Numbered from the stretch's first letter, positions 43,392 through 52,411 are shown. The stretch is 64,000 nucleotides of DNA from Dyella telluris (GCF_014297575.1 NZ_CP060412.1:4030001-4094000), one strand, 5' to 3'. Numbers and translations are program-made. The notes: generated by a model not told the origin, from the sequence alone.

Positions 43392-44156
43392 TCAGCTGTG
43401 CGGCAGGGTGGCCAGCAGGGCTTGCAGGTTCTGCGGCGCCACGCGGATAAACCCGCCGCGAGGGCTGTCGATATCCGCGATAAGCATGAATGACACCGCC
43501 ACGACCAGCGGTAGCACCAGCATCAGCCCGGGACCGGACGTCAGCTTGCTCGACCCCATGCCCACCAGCAGGTTGCTGCCCAGCGCGATGGCCCACATCA
43601 GTGCCCACGCTGCGATGGGGATGCGGTTCCACCACGCGGCCTGCGTATAGCCTTCTGCATTGAGCACATCGTTCATACCCGACACCACCAGTGCAGTGAT
43701 CGGCGTGGGTTGCTGGCTGGCTGGCACGGTCACTGCGTTCCACAGGCTCGATTGCACGGCGTTCTTGCGTTTGATGAGCTGGGGCAGCTGGCTGCGGTCG
43801 GTGGTTTCGTAGAAGGTGATGCGCAGCTCCAGGTAGTTCACCAGCAGGGGGCGTAGCTTGGTGGCGTCATCCGGTGCCAGCAGGTCCAGCCGCACGTACT
43901 CGGTGCCGATGGCGTTGGCTTCGGCTTCCTCGTAATTCTTGCGCAGGTCATAGCGGCTGATGGCCATGGAAAAGCTGAAGCCGATGATCAGCCCGAGCAG
44001 GGTCAGGGTGGCGCCCTGCACCACGTTGAAGATATCCCGCTCGGACGCCACGGGCGGCCTGCGTCGACTCCACCAGGCGCCCACGCGCCCTGCGATCCAC
44101 ATGCCCGCGAGCGAGAGCACAAACACCACGAACGGATGGTTGAACGCGTACGTCAT
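43392..44156 (-). CDS. DUF4239-like membrane protein
   Basis: A 254-residue inner-membrane protein with two N-terminal helices (HPFVVFVLSLAGMWIAGRVG, GATLTLLGLIIGFSFSMAIS), a ~130-residue soluble part containing RYDLRKNYEEAEANAIGTEYVR and PLLVNYLELRI, and two C-terminal helices (AAWALMWAIALGSNLLVGM, GLMLVLPLVVAVSFMLIADIDSPRGG). This is the DUF4239/bestrophin-like layout, of unknown function. It is followed by 232 bases without features before the diguanylate cyclase gene. Confidence 0.85.
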   Translation of the reverse strand: MTYAFNHPFVVFVLSLAGMWIAGRVGAWWSRRRPPVASERDIFNVVQGATLTLLGLIIGFSFSMAISRYDLRKNYEEAEANAIGTEYVRLDLLAPDDATKLRPLLVNYLELRITFYETTDRSQLPQLIKRKNAVQSSLWNAVTVPASQQPTPITALVVSGMNDVLNAEGYTQAAWWNRIPIAAWALMWAIALGSNLLVGMGSSKLTSGPGLMLVLPLVVAVSFMLIADIDSPRGGFIRVAPQNLQALLATLPHS

Positions 44157-44338
44157 GTAGCGCCCCCGGGGCAGATGACATCAGGCGTGGCGACACTGTC
44201 GGGGCGCTCGCGAAGCAGATGTGAAGGTGTGGCGATCCTGCGGTTTTCGCAGCGCAGATGAAGCAGGCTGTGGAATCCGGGGGAGGCGCGGCCCGGTGGC
44301 GCCTTTGGTCGGCCCGCGATGGACCTGTGGCCCTCCGC

Positions 44339-44476
44339 TTACCGCGACAGCTCTACCGGATGACCGTGCTCCGCCGACAACGATGCGTCATGCCGTCGCT
44401 GCCGATGTTGCATCCAGAGAATGGCCGCGACGAGCAGCGCGATACCAACGAGGGCGACGATGCGGGTAGGGCTCAT
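44339..44476 (-). CDS. Possible small membrane protein, 45 aa
   Basis: MSPTRIVALVGIALLVAAILWMQHRQRRHD.. gives a single transmembrane helix followed by a basic stretch, a typical small membrane protein layout. The ribosome-binding site is weak (AAAGCGAG about 12 bases upstream). No family is recognised. It could be chance in GC-rich DNA, but the hydrophobic-then-basic pattern favours a real gene. Confidence 0.4.
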   Translation of the reverse strand: MSPTRIVALVGIALLVAAILWMQHRQRRHDASLSAEHGHPVELSR

Positions 44477-44591
44477 GCGGGTGACTCGCTTTGATGCGGG
44501 GGGCGATGCATCGTAACCCACGTGTGGACCATGGGTTGGCCGGAGAATCGTACTGCCGTTGGCGGGGCATCCCGGCTTATTCCGTGGCGCG

Positions 44592-44800
44592 ATGCTGCCC
44601 CGAAGGCATGGGGCAGCGTCCGGGCCTGAGCGGAGGGTAGGGCGCCTGCAACGATAACGTTGGCCTGCGCTGGCACGGGTGAGCCACGGGCAAGCGAATC
44701 CGCACGCATGAGCTTGCACTCATCCGCGTAGGCATGTGCCTAATTTCGATGTGCGTGATCGTCCAGGTGTGGCGCATCGGTTCGAACGCCGATGCGCCAC
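44592..44800. other. Gene-free stretch with two strong hairpins
   Basis: The 346-base gap 44477-44822 holds no convincing gene. It carries two stable inverted repeats: GATGCTGCCCC/GGGGCAGCGTC (44592-44621, one G-T pair) and a perfect 12-base GTGGCGCATCGG/CCGATGCGCCAC with an 8-base loop (44769-44800). The second lies 23 bases after the stop of the minus-strand gene at 44823 and may end its transcript, although there is no T-run. Confidence 0.45.
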
Positions 44801-44822
44801 GGGGAGCGATCAACGGACGGAA

Positions 44823-45152
44823 TCAGGCGTTCAAAGTGGGCTCGTGACCGGGCCCGTACACCGCGTGCTCAAGACAGTGGATGGCTATCGAGAGTGCGGT
44901 GATCACCTCGGCGGAAAACGGAAACTCCAGCGCCTTCGCCGGCAAACCCCATGCCTTCGACTTGCGGAAACGTTCGCTGTCGCAGCGCAGGCGCACCAAC
45001 GCCAGTATCGCGATGGCGACGTCCAGCCGGTCGTAGGCAAGGAGTGCCGGTGCGGCCGAACCCCTGTCGGGTGGGTCGCCGGGTGAAGCCTTGAGGGTGT
45101 CGTCGTCGGGAAACGACGGGCGAAAGCGTGCCGTATGATCGCGGCTAGCCAT
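44823..45152 (-). CDS. Hypothetical protein, 109 aa
   Basis: No recognised family. A polar N-terminus (MASRDHTARFRPSFPDDDT..) precedes a more regular region LLAYDRLDVAIAILALVRLRCDSERFRKS and FPFSAEVITALSIAIHCLEHAVYGPG, which could be two amphipathic helices. The ATG at 45152 has GGAG seven bases upstream; a TTG two codons earlier is less likely. A clean ribosome-binding site supports a real gene. Confidence 0.6.
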   Translation of the reverse strand: MASRDHTARFRPSFPDDDTLKASPGDPPDRGSAAPALLAYDRLDVAIAILALVRLRCDSERFRKSKAWGLPAKALEFPFSAEVITALSIAIHCLEHAVYGPGHEPTLNA

Positions 45153-45409
45153 GATCAACTCCGTTTCAGTTGGTGATGGTCAGCGGGTCGTAGGTGCGCT
45201 AACACCTGCGGCCCGCGCCTCATGACATTGCTGCCACGGCCACCCGCGAAGCGCATCGAAAAGACCACGCGGGCGACCAGTACACGCTAGCAACCGCCCT
45301 ACAAGAGCGTCTGTCAGGCTTGGATGTGATGGATGTGCGGGCAGGGGAGTGTCGCTGTCGCCAACTCCGCGCTACGTTGTCGGAACAAACCACACCCGGA
45401 GGCCCAACG

Positions 45410-45847
45410 ATGGCACTCAAGCGGATGGACAACGTAGGCATCGTGGTTGAGAACCTCGACCACGCCATCGCCTTCTTTCAGGACCTTGGCCTTGAACTGG
45501 ACGGCCGCGCCATGATCGAAGGCGAATGGGCCGGCCGCGTTACCGGGCTGGGCGATCAACAGGTCGAAATCGCCATGATGCGTACTCCCGACGGGCACAG
45601 CCGGTTGGAACTCTCGCGCTTCCTTGCACCTGCACCCGTTGAGGACCACCGCCATGCGCCGGTAAATGCCCTGGGCTATCTGCGTGTGATGTTCGCCGTG
45701 GACGATATCGACGCGACGCTGGAGAAACTGCAGAAGCGTGGCGCGCAGCTGGTGGGTGACGTCGTGAACTACAAGGATGTTTACCGGCTTTGCTATATCC
45801 GTGGGCCGGAAGGACTGCTGATCGGGCTTGCGCAGGAGCTTGGTTAG
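45410..45847 (+). CDS. VOC-family (glyoxalase/bleomycin-resistance fold) protein
   Basis: A 145-residue vicinal-oxygen-chelate protein with two beta-alpha-beta-beta-beta modules: RMDNVGIVVENLDHAIAFFQDLGLEL..RLELSRF and NALGYLRVMFAVDDIDATLEKLQKRG..YRLCYIRGPEGLLIGLAQELG. The usual metal positions are only partly kept, with Glu of LELSR and no His in the first NVGIVV strand, so substrate and metal are uncertain. The ATG at 45410 follows CGGAGG. It is convergent with the mscS-type gene, 21 bases away. Confidence 0.85.
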   Translation: MALKRMDNVGIVVENLDHAIAFFQDLGLELDGRAMIEGEWAGRVTGLGDQQVEIAMMRTPDGHSRLELSRFLAPAPVEDHRHAPVNALGYLRVMFAVDDIDATLEKLQKRGAQLVGDVVNYKDVYRLCYIRGPEGLLIGLAQELG

Positions 45848-45868
45848 GCCCGGCTATCGCAGGGCGCA

Positions 45869-47506
45869 TCAGCCATTCCAGTGATCCGGGGGCACCACCT
45901 TGGCTTCCTTGGGGTCACCCACGTAATGGGGTGACATGATCTGCACGCCGGCGGTGTTGAAGTTGTCCTGGATGCGGGAATGCAGCTCGTGGAGGATATC
46001 CAGGCGCAGGCTGTTGTCGGCGATGCGCGCGTGGAGCAGGTACTCGACGTAGAAATCGGACAGCGCCGTCTGCAAGACGAAGGGTGCCGGATCGGCATGT
46101 ACGTGCGCGGTCGCCTTGGCGGCATCCACCAGCATCTGCTGCACCTGACGCCAGGGCGCGTCGTACCCGATGGTGACCGTGGTGGTGAGCCACATGCCCG
46201 GGCCCTCCGGGTTTCGCGAGTAGTTCTGCAACTGGCTGGCAAGTACGACATTGTTGGGGATGCTCACCTCGACACCCGTCAGCGTGCGCAACCGCGTGGT
46301 GAACATGCCGATCTGCAGCACGGCGCCCTCGGTGTTTCCGCTTTTGATCACGTCACCGACCTTCATGGTGCGGGCATAAAGGATGGTGAAGCCCGCGGCG
46401 GCCTGCCCGATGATGCCGGACGCGCCCAGTGACACCATCAGGCCAACGAGCACGCTCAGGCCCTTGAATGCTTCCGTCTGCGCGCCGGGCAGGTACGGAT
46501 AAGCCATGGCCACCGCAAAAAGCCAGATCACTGCCACCACGATCTTGCGCGTGGGTTCGGCCAGTTCCGAATCAATCGCCAGCAACTTGAAGCGTCCGCT
46601 TTGCACGCCCCGAAACGTGATGCTCACCGCCTGCGCAATGACGCGCGCCACCAACAGGATGACGATGGCCGTGACGATGCCGGGCAGGGCATCGGCAATG
46701 GATTCGCCCCAATGCCTCAGGGTTCCCAGCACCCAGCCCCGCATGACCCGCGCCCACGGCTGGGTATAGGGAAACTGGGCCAGTACGAAGCGCACCCATG
46801 CGGCAAACGCGGCCAAGCCCACGATCCAGATAACGACCCGGAGAATCCAGGACGCGATCATGCGCGTGCTCAGGGCAAACTGCCTCGCCGACTCATTGCG
46901 TATGGCCAGCAAACGCCGTTCCAGCCAGCGCTGCAGCGCGCTATCGATATGTCGTCCCAGCCATCGAAGCATCAGCAGGAACGTCGCCACGATGAGGGTG
47001 GCCAGGGCAGACCACGAGACGGCTTGTATCAGGCGCTTGGGTGAATTGGAGTCATCAGAGGCTTGCACTGCCTCGGTCAGGGTCTGCGATACCCGCGCCC
47101 GCACGGAAGCCATCGTTTCGCTGTTCAGGGTGTCCAGGTCATCCGGCGTAATGATGCAGACAAACTCGTTATCCAGCATGACCAGCATCCCTTGCGGGAC
47201 GTCATTGAAGGTGACCTGATCGGCGTGGCTGTGCGCCGAAATACGGTCGATGTTCGCCGCGCCGGCCGCTGCACGGAGTTCGGGCGAGCGACCGAGGAAA
47301 TCGGCGCGGAACGTCACGATGTCCCGGTTGAAGTAGCGCAGCGTCGCTTCCGGACTGGAGGCGGTTGGCTTCGGCGCGGAGGGCGTCGCCGTGGGTGGCG
47401 ACTGATCCGCGTGGGCCTGCATAGGCGCCATCGTCCAGAGCAGCAGCAATGCGGCGACCTGCCAGAGTGTGACAAGCCGTGACCAGCCATTCCGCGTGCT
47501 CTCCAT
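45869..47506 (-). CDS. MscS-family mechanosensitive ion channel
   Basis: A 545-residue protein with signal peptide (LWQVAALLLLWTMAPMQAHA), a ~130-residue periplasmic domain, four to five transmembrane helices and a typical MscS core: the pore helix GASGIIGQAAAGFTILYARTMKVGDVI with small residues, followed by the beta domain (GAVLQIGMFTTRLRTLTGVEVSIPNNVV) and a cytosolic cage (FVLQTALSDFYVEYLLHARIADN). It opens on membrane tension and protects against hypo-osmotic shock. The extended N-terminus places it among the larger MscS-like channels. Confidence 0.93.
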   Translation of the reverse strand: MESTRNGWSRLVTLWQVAALLLLWTMAPMQAHADQSPPTATPSAPKPTASSPEATLRYFNRDIVTFRADFLGRSPELRAAAGAANIDRISAHSHADQVTFNDVPQGMLVMLDNEFVCIITPDDLDTLNSETMASVRARVSQTLTEAVQASDDSNSPKRLIQAVSWSALATLIVATFLLMLRWLGRHIDSALQRWLERRLLAIRNESARQFALSTRMIASWILRVVIWIVGLAAFAAWVRFVLAQFPYTQPWARVMRGWVLGTLRHWGESIADALPGIVTAIVILLVARVIAQAVSITFRGVQSGRFKLLAIDSELAEPTRKIVVAVIWLFAVAMAYPYLPGAQTEAFKGLSVLVGLMVSLGASGIIGQAAAGFTILYARTMKVGDVIKSGNTEGAVLQIGMFTTRLRTLTGVEVSIPNNVVLASQLQNYSRNPEGPGMWLTTTVTIGYDAPWRQVQQMLVDAAKATAHVHADPAPFVLQTALSDFYVEYLLHARIADNSLRLDILHELHSRIQDNFNTAGVQIMSPHYVGDPKEAKVVPPDHWNG

Positions 47507-47691
47507 GGCGCAACCCTTATGGTGGAGTCATGCATCAGGAGGGTCGGTGCTGGAGGGGCATCCGGCAATTCGAAAAATTACCGGAGCAGGTGCAGAAAAA
47601 CTACGGGTTTTTCATGGTGCCCGGTGATTCGGGCGCTGCGAAAGACGGTGTTTGGCAGGCGCGGAAGAGTCGGAACGGACTACCGCTGTCT

Positions 47692-48021
47692 TCACTTGAG
47701 TGAATGCGCAACCACGCCGTAGTAAACCAGCGCTCCCAGAAACATCAGGAAGGCCATCGCGCTGAGAAACGTGGCAACCACCCGCGCGAGCGTTGCATCC
47801 TCCGCCTCGGGATCCGCTTCATTCTTCCAGCACGTATTGACCAGAACCCCTGAGTAGATCGTCAGCAGCACAAACACGCCGATCGATACGAGGCTGGACT
47901 GCACGACGGCAGGCAGCTGTCCATCCTGCGCCACCGAGAACACGGTGAGGGCAGCAGTGCAGAACATGATGGCGGCGATGACCACCTTGGAGACGGTGCG
48001 CGGGAGCGAGTAGGCGGGCAT
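47692..48021 (-). CDS. Small membrane protein, 109 aa
   Basis: Three predicted hydrophobic segments: VVIAAIMFCTAALTVFSVA, SSLVSIGVFVLLTIYSGVLV and VVATFLSAMAFLMFLGALVYYGVV, with an acidic loop (KNEADPEAEDATLA). No family is recognised. The ATG at 48021 follows AAGGTGG; a longer frame begins at 48078. The gap to mscS (47507-47691) shows nothing convincing. Confidence 0.7.
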   Translation of the reverse strand: MPAYSLPRTVSKVVIAAIMFCTAALTVFSVAQDGQLPAVVQSSLVSIGVFVLLTIYSGVLVNTCWKNEADPEAEDATLARVVATFLSAMAFLMFLGALVYYGVVAHSLK

Positions 48022-48095
48022 GGCTTGGGATCCACCTTGGCTGGCGATCAGGAAGGCACTCTGAACCCTTATTCTCACCCCATATGCTGCAGGAG

Positions 48096-48120
48096 AACGA
48101 GGGGCCAGAGGCCCCTCGTT
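48096..48120. terminator. Hairpin downstream of the VOC gene
   Basis: Perfect 11-base arms AACGAGGGGCC and GGCCCCTCGTT with a 3-base loop, 12 bases after the stop of the minus-strand VOC gene at 48133. The T-run is short on both strands. Confidence 0.6.
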
Positions 48121-48132
48121 TCCTACTTACGT

Positions 48133-48540
48133 TTACGCCCGACCAAAACTGGCCCGGAAGGCTTCCGCCGCATCCTCCCGCGTGTTGATCTCCACGCCGA
48201 CCCCGCCCGGAATCTGGCAGAAGAAGCGTGAGCCACGCACGTGCTGGATCACCTCGGTTTCGAACACGACACCCGCCGCCTTGAATGCTTCGTACAGGGC
48301 AAGGACATCGGCCGCACTGGGTAACTCGAAGCCGATATGGAAGTTCTCCGGCCAATGCACAACGCGGTCCTCGGCGTCTTCGACGACGATATCGAAATCG
48401 TGTCGCTTGAGGATCTGTGTGGTGCCAAAGGCCGAGGCAGTGCAGCCGAGATGACGGACAAAGAAAGACGCCGTCGCGTCCACATCACACGAAGGAAAAC
48501 TGATGTGGTTGAACTTCATGGTGCTGGAAACGTTGAGCAT
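48133..48540 (-). CDS. VOC-family (glyoxalase-like) protein
   Basis: A 135-residue vicinal-oxygen-chelate protein. It reads MKFNHISFPSCDVDATASFFVRHLG at the first module, with His in the metal position, HIGFELPSAADVLALYEAFKAAGVVFE at the second, again His, and GVGVEINTRE with Glu at the end, so three of the usual metal ligands are in place. The ATG at 48540 follows GGAG; the longer frame from 48630 has no support. The upstream region contains an inverted repeat CGTAA/TTACG near 48673-48686. Confidence 0.85.
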   Translation of the reverse strand: MLNVSSTMKFNHISFPSCDVDATASFFVRHLGCTASAFGTTQILKRHDFDIVVEDAEDRVVHWPENFHIGFELPSAADVLALYEAFKAAGVVFETEVIQHVRGSRFFCQIPGGVGVEINTREDAAEAFRASFGRA

Positions 48541-48796
48541 GATTGACTCCAAAAGCGAGGGAGCCGCGTCATCAACGAAAGGAGTCACCGGGGATGCATC
48601 GCGTTGACAGCGACAACCAAGACCCAGCAACCATTGCTCGAAGAAGCAGCGGCTGAAATGGGCGTTGGTTGACGTAAACGCTTACGACTGCCGGACGGCA
48701 GCGGAGTGGACTTTAGCAGCGGGGAGGGGGATGGGCAAAGGGAGGAAAAGTGCTCTGACTCCTTTTCCGCTTTTCCGAATGTTTTCGACGGCAGCG

Positions 48797-49333
48797 CTAC
48801 GGGCGCGGAGGCGTCCCTTCAAAGGACAGTACGCGGATGCCGTAGGGTGTCACTTTGACGGTGATCTCACCGGTTCCCTCGCCTGGAACAGAGCCAATGG
48901 AGCTCTTGCTTACACAGAGGTGCACAGTCCCGTCCACAGTGAAATCCCAGAAGGCAATTTGGGGTGAGCACCCCTTGGAGACGGTGTAACTGGAGTACTT
49001 GATGGTGCTGGTGATCTCCGCGCCATCCGCGTATCGGGAAGGGAGGTCAAAGGCCGAATGAAATGCAAAGATGAGAGGCAGTGCCCAATATGCGCATACA
49101 AGCTTCAGGCGTTCCAGAAAGGGTGTGTCATCCATTGACAGCGGAATGTTGCTGAGTGCGCAACACAGACACGTTATCAACGTTGCGACTATTGACCAGA
49201 ATGTGGCGTGATAACTGGTCTTTGCATAGCTGCCGACGGCAAGCCGGAAGAGCACGGCCATCCCGATCCATGGGGCAAATATTCTCAGGTAAATCCAGCG
49301 TGGCTCTTTGATTATCCCGTTGCACCTACCCAT
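48797..49333 (-). CDS. Hypothetical membrane protein, 178 aa
   Basis: Three hydrophobic segments (YLRIFAPWIGMAVLFRLAVG, WSIVATLITCLCCALSNIPL, LVCAYWALPLIFAFHSAF) are followed by a ~75-residue polar C-terminal domain with CSPQIAFWDFTVDGTVHLCVS, probably beta-rich. No family is recognised. The sequence is visibly less GC-rich than its neighbours, with more rare codons, and it lies next to the 3' end of the tmRNA gene, a common integration site, so it may have been acquired. Confidence 0.6.
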   Translation of the reverse strand: MGRCNGIIKEPRWIYLRIFAPWIGMAVLFRLAVGSYAKTSYHATFWSIVATLITCLCCALSNIPLSMDDTPFLERLKLVCAYWALPLIFAFHSAFDLPSRYADGAEITSTIKYSSYTVSKGCSPQIAFWDFTVDGTVHLCVSKSSIGSVPGEGTGEITVKVTPYGIRVLSFEGTPPRP

Positions 49334-49540
49334 GACCTATCCATGTCGCGCGTGCTGAGTGGGAAATTTTACGGGAGCGGCTACTGATGGTGGGGCGTGG
49401 TTATCGCCAGGGAGGCTGGAGAGGACTTGTGACTACCCACATGACTCAAAGGCTACTGTCCCGTCGGTTTGATGTCCTGGCCGTCATTGGAAGACATGCA
49501 AAACGAAATGCTGCCAGACGTGCGATTCCTGGCAAACAAA

Positions 49541-49572
49541 AAAATCCCGGCGATTTCTCGCCGGGATTTTTT
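49541..49572. terminator. Bidirectional rho-independent terminator after ssrA
   Basis: Perfect 10-base arms ATCCCGGCGA (49544-49553) and TCGCCGGGAT (49558-49567) around TTTC, with an A-run on one side and a T-run on the other, so it can stop transcription from both strands. It lies 11 bases past the tmRNA 3' CCA. Confidence 0.9.
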
Positions 49573-49577
49573 CTTAT

Positions 49578-49930
<353 letters not shown>

Positions 49931-49958
49931 GGGGAAACTGGTTTGAAGCTGGTCAGTC

Positions 49959-49988
49959 AGTATATGTAGGCAATGGGGCTTTCATCAA
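49959..49988 (-). promoter_or_regulatory. ssrA promoter
   Basis: On the minus strand TTGATG (49983-49988), an 18-base spacer and TATACT (49959-49964) form a sigma-70 promoter about 29 bases upstream of the mature tmRNA 5' end. Confidence 0.7.
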
Positions 49989-50042
49989 GGCGGCAGGACG
50001 CCGCTATTGTTTGCGCGAACCACCACCCTATAGGGACCGACC

Positions 50043-50555
50043 ATGGTGCGGATACGTCAGGCAGGGCTGCATGATGCGGGTGTGTTGACGGATTTGCGTT
50101 GCGCGTTTCTGGAGGAGGAGCTGCAGCAGCAGCTTCCCGAGGGGTTTGCCGACCACCTGCGCGGCTGGATCGAGGACGCCCTCCCGGAGGGTCGCCTGCT
50201 GGCCTGGCTGGCTGAGCTGGAGGGCAGGGCGGCGGGCTGCGTGATGGTGCACCCGTATACACACCTTCCATCGGTCTATTTTCAGCGGGGCGTGGGTTGG
50301 TACGTGCTGAACATGTACGTGAAGCCGACCCATCGCCGCCAGGGTGTGGCGGCGGGTTTGCTGGCGGCGCTGGGCGCGGCGGCGCGGGAGCAGGAGGTGG
50401 ATTCGCTCAACCTGCATTCCACCGCGTCGGCCCACACGCTGTACGAGCGCTTCGGCTTTGGCACCTCGGTGGATGCCATGAACATGACGCTGGTGGAGGG
50501 CGTCAGTGGCCTGTCGGAGGGTGAGCCTGGCTCGTGGCGACGCGTGGCGGGCTGA
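50043..50555 (+). CDS. GNAT-family N-acetyltransferase
   Basis: A 170-residue acetyltransferase with the acetyl-CoA-binding motif A: LNMYVKPTHRRQGVAAGLLAALGAAAREQ (~80-110, Q/RxxGxG/A as RRQGVA), an N-terminal IRQAGLHDAGVLTDLRCAFLEEE and the motif B region LNLHSTASAHTLYERFGFG. The substrate cannot be inferred. Its stop is six bases from that of the convergent smpB. Confidence 0.9.
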   Translation: MVRIRQAGLHDAGVLTDLRCAFLEEELQQQLPEGFADHLRGWIEDALPEGRLLAWLAELEGRAAGCVMVHPYTHLPSVYFQRGVGWYVLNMYVKPTHRRQGVAAGLLAALGAAAREQEVDSLNLHSTASAHTLYERFGFGTSVDAMNMTLVEGVSGLSEGEPGSWRRVAG

Positions 50556-50561
50556 GCGGGC

Positions 50562-51053
50562 TCAGGCGTGCTTGTTGTGGGCACGCATGGTGCGCTGCTT
50601 TTCGCGCTGCCAGTCGCGTTCCTTCTCGGTTTCGCGCTTGTCGTGGGCCTGCTTGCCCTTGGCCAGGCCAATTTCCACCTTCACCTTGTTGCCCTTCCAG
50701 TAGAGGGCCATGGGGATGAGGGTGTAGCCCTTGCGCTCGACGGCGCCGATCAGCGTGTCGATTTCCTCACGGTGCAGCAGCACCTTGCGGGTGCGGCGGT
50801 CGTTGGCCACCACGTGGGTGCTGGCGCTGATCAGCGGCGGAATGGAGGTGCCCACAAGGAAGATTTCGCCCTGGATCACCATGGCGTAGCTGTCGCCGAA
50901 ATTGATGCGGCCGGCGCGCAGCGACTTCACTTCCCAGCCCTGCAGTTCAAGGCCGGCTTCGAAGCGCTGGTCGATGTGGTACTCGTGGCGTGCACGCTTG
51001 TTCAGTGCAATGGTGCCGCCCGTGTTTTTGTCTTTGTCCTTAGGCTTGGCCAT
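50562..51053 (-). CDS. smpB: SsrA-binding protein
   Basis: A 163-residue protein with the SmpB oligonucleotide-binding barrel: [35 protein letters not shown], then [21 protein letters not shown] and [30 protein letters not shown]. The basic C-terminal tail, ending near [19 protein letters not shown], enters the mRNA channel during tmRNA-mediated rescue. It lies near ssrA and is divergent from ratA. Confidence 0.96.
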   Translation of the reverse strand: MAKPKDKDKNTGGTIALNKRARHEYHIDQRFEAGLELQGWEVKSLRAGRINFGDSYAMVIQGEIFLVGTSIPPLISASTHVVANDRRTRKVLLHREEIDTLIGAVERKGYTLIPMALYWKGNKVKVEIGLAKGKQAHDKRETEKERDWQREKQRTMRAHNKHA

Positions 51054-51136
51054 GTCCGTTAAACTTCGGGCTTAATGCCCTGATGACGGTCCCGTCCGTG
51101 GAGGGACCTGAAGGTGATGCTTACGATGAGGCTGAA

Positions 51137-51568
51137 GTGATCGAGATCCGCCGCAGCGCCCTGGTGCGATATTCGCCTGCCCAGATGTTCGATCTGGTCA
51201 ATGACGTGGAAGCATACCCAAAGCGCTTCCCGTGGTGTGTCGCCGCCCACGTGCTGGAGAAGACAGGCGATGTGCTGGTGGCGAAGCTGGATCTCAAGTA
51301 CGCCGGCTTCCGCCAGAGCTTTACCACGCGCAACACCACCACACCGCCGAGCCGCCTGCACATGAGCCTGGTGGATGGCCCGTTCCGTAGTCTGGATGGC
51401 GTGTGGAACTTCATTGCACTGGGTGACGCCGGTTGCAAGGTGGCGTTCGAGCTGGATTTCGAATACGCCGGCCGTCTGGTGGGCTCCGCGTTGAAACTGG
51501 GTTTCCAGGGGCTGGCCGGTCGCATGGTGGACGATTTCTGCCGCGAGGCGGAACGCACCTATGGCTGA
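51137..51568 (+). CDS. ratA: RatA/Coq10-like START-domain protein
   Basis: A 143-residue protein starting VIEIRRSALVRYSPAQMFDLVNDVEAYPKRFPWC and containing SFTTRNTTTPPSRLHMSLVDGPFRSLDGVWNF, typical of the RatA/Coq10 group. The family is linked to ubiquinone binding in respiratory chains; in E. coli RatA was reported to bind the 50S subunit. The GTG at 51137 has GAGG six bases upstream and gives the family length; an ATG at 51083 would add 18 unrelated residues and has no ribosome-binding site. It overlaps rnfH by eight bases. Confidence 0.88.
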   Translation: MIEIRRSALVRYSPAQMFDLVNDVEAYPKRFPWCVAAHVLEKTGDVLVAKLDLKYAGFRQSFTTRNTTTPPSRLHMSLVDGPFRSLDGVWNFIALGDAGCKVAFELDFEYAGRLVGSALKLGFQGLAGRMVDDFCREAERTYG

Positions 51569-51842
51569 CCGGATGACCGTGGAAGTGGTCTACGCCACCC
51601 CTGCGCAGCGCTGGCTGCGTGAAGTGTCGCTGCCGGTGGGTAGCACCGTGGCCGAGGCCATCGAGGCGTCAGGCCTTGCCCGCGAGGTACCGGGGCTGGT
51701 GGTGGATCCGGCGCGGCTGGGCGTTTTTTCCCGCAAGGTGACGCCGGACCAGTTGGTGGGCGAGGGCGACCGGGTGGAAATCTACCGGCCGCTCATGCTC
51801 GATCCGAAGGAAGCACGTCGGCGCCGCGCCCACGAGGGCTGA
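51561..51842 (+). CDS. rnfH: RnfH-family ubiquitin-like protein
   Basis: A 93-residue beta-grasp protein of the UPF0125/RnfH family: MTVEVVYATPAQRWLREVSLPVGSTVAEAIEASGL, VFSRKVTPDQLVGEGDRVEIYRPLMLDPKEARRRRA. The YRPL..DPKE.RR ending is diagnostic. The cellular role is unclear; pairing with ratA is conserved across many proteobacteria. Confidence 0.93.
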   Translation: MADRMTVEVVYATPAQRWLREVSLPVGSTVAEAIEASGLAREVPGLVVDPARLGVFSRKVTPDQLVGEGDRVEIYRPLMLDPKEARRRRAHEG

Positions 51843-51858
51843 CGCCGGCCAGAAGGCA

Positions 51859-52335
51859 TCAGTGGCCGTCGTTGCCGCCGCCGTTGTCGCCACCACCGCC
51901 GCCGCCGTTGTCACCACCCTTGTCGCCGCCGGAACCCGTGTTCTTGTCGCCCTTGGTTTCGTCGACCGGGTAGCTGGCGTGGTACTTCTTGGTGTCGTTG
52001 ACGAGCTTTTGTGCGTCTTCCGCGAAGAAGTCACCCTCGGTGCGCACGAGCACATCGTTGTTGAAGGTGAGCTTGAGCGCGCGAACCTTGATGTCGCCGC
52101 CACGATGCTGCTGGGTGGAGACGTAATCCCACTCGTTCTGGCTGAAGGGCGAGTTCACCGACGGGGAGCCCATGAGCACCAGCACCTGGCGCTTGGTCAT
52201 GCCCGGCTGCAGCTGATCCACGGTTTTCTTGTCCAGCAGGTTGCCCTGCGACACGTCTGGGGTGTAGATGAGACGGCAGCTGGCGAGCGACAGTGCCAGC
52301 ATGGCGAAACCCAGCGTGCGAATCAGCTTGTGCAT
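51859..52335 (-). CDS. bamE: Outer-membrane assembly lipoprotein BamE with glycine-rich tail
   Basis: A 158-residue lipoprotein (lipobox LAS-C at 20) of the BAM complex, which inserts outer-membrane barrels. The SmpA/OmlA fold is clear: DVSQGNLLDKKTVDQLQPGMTKRQVLVLMGSPSVNSPFSQNEWDYVSTQQHRGG. After residue ~118 a ~35-residue tail rich in Gly, Asp and Asn (GSGGDKGG.., then a run of Gly) has no counterpart in E. coli BamE. It is divergent from fur, an arrangement typical of Xanthomonadales. Confidence 0.93.
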   Translation of the reverse strand: MHKLIRTLGFAMLALSLASCRLIYTPDVSQGNLLDKKTVDQLQPGMTKRQVLVLMGSPSVNSPFSQNEWDYVSTQQHRGGDIKVRALKLTFNNDVLVRTEGDFFAEDAQKLVNDTKKYHASYPVDETKGDKNTGSGGDKGGDNGGGGGGDNGGGNDGH

Positions 52336-52411
52336 GCGTGTTGCGTCCGGATCGTAAAGGTGTCGGATGATACACTAACGGCCTTGTGGCGCCGCGTGCG
52401 TGGAGTTGGCA

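Noticed and set aside
47530..47703. A 57-codon frame upstream of the MscS-type gene
   Set aside because: GGAG is only two bases from the ATG, the product has no recognisable feature, and it overlaps the likely mscS promoter.
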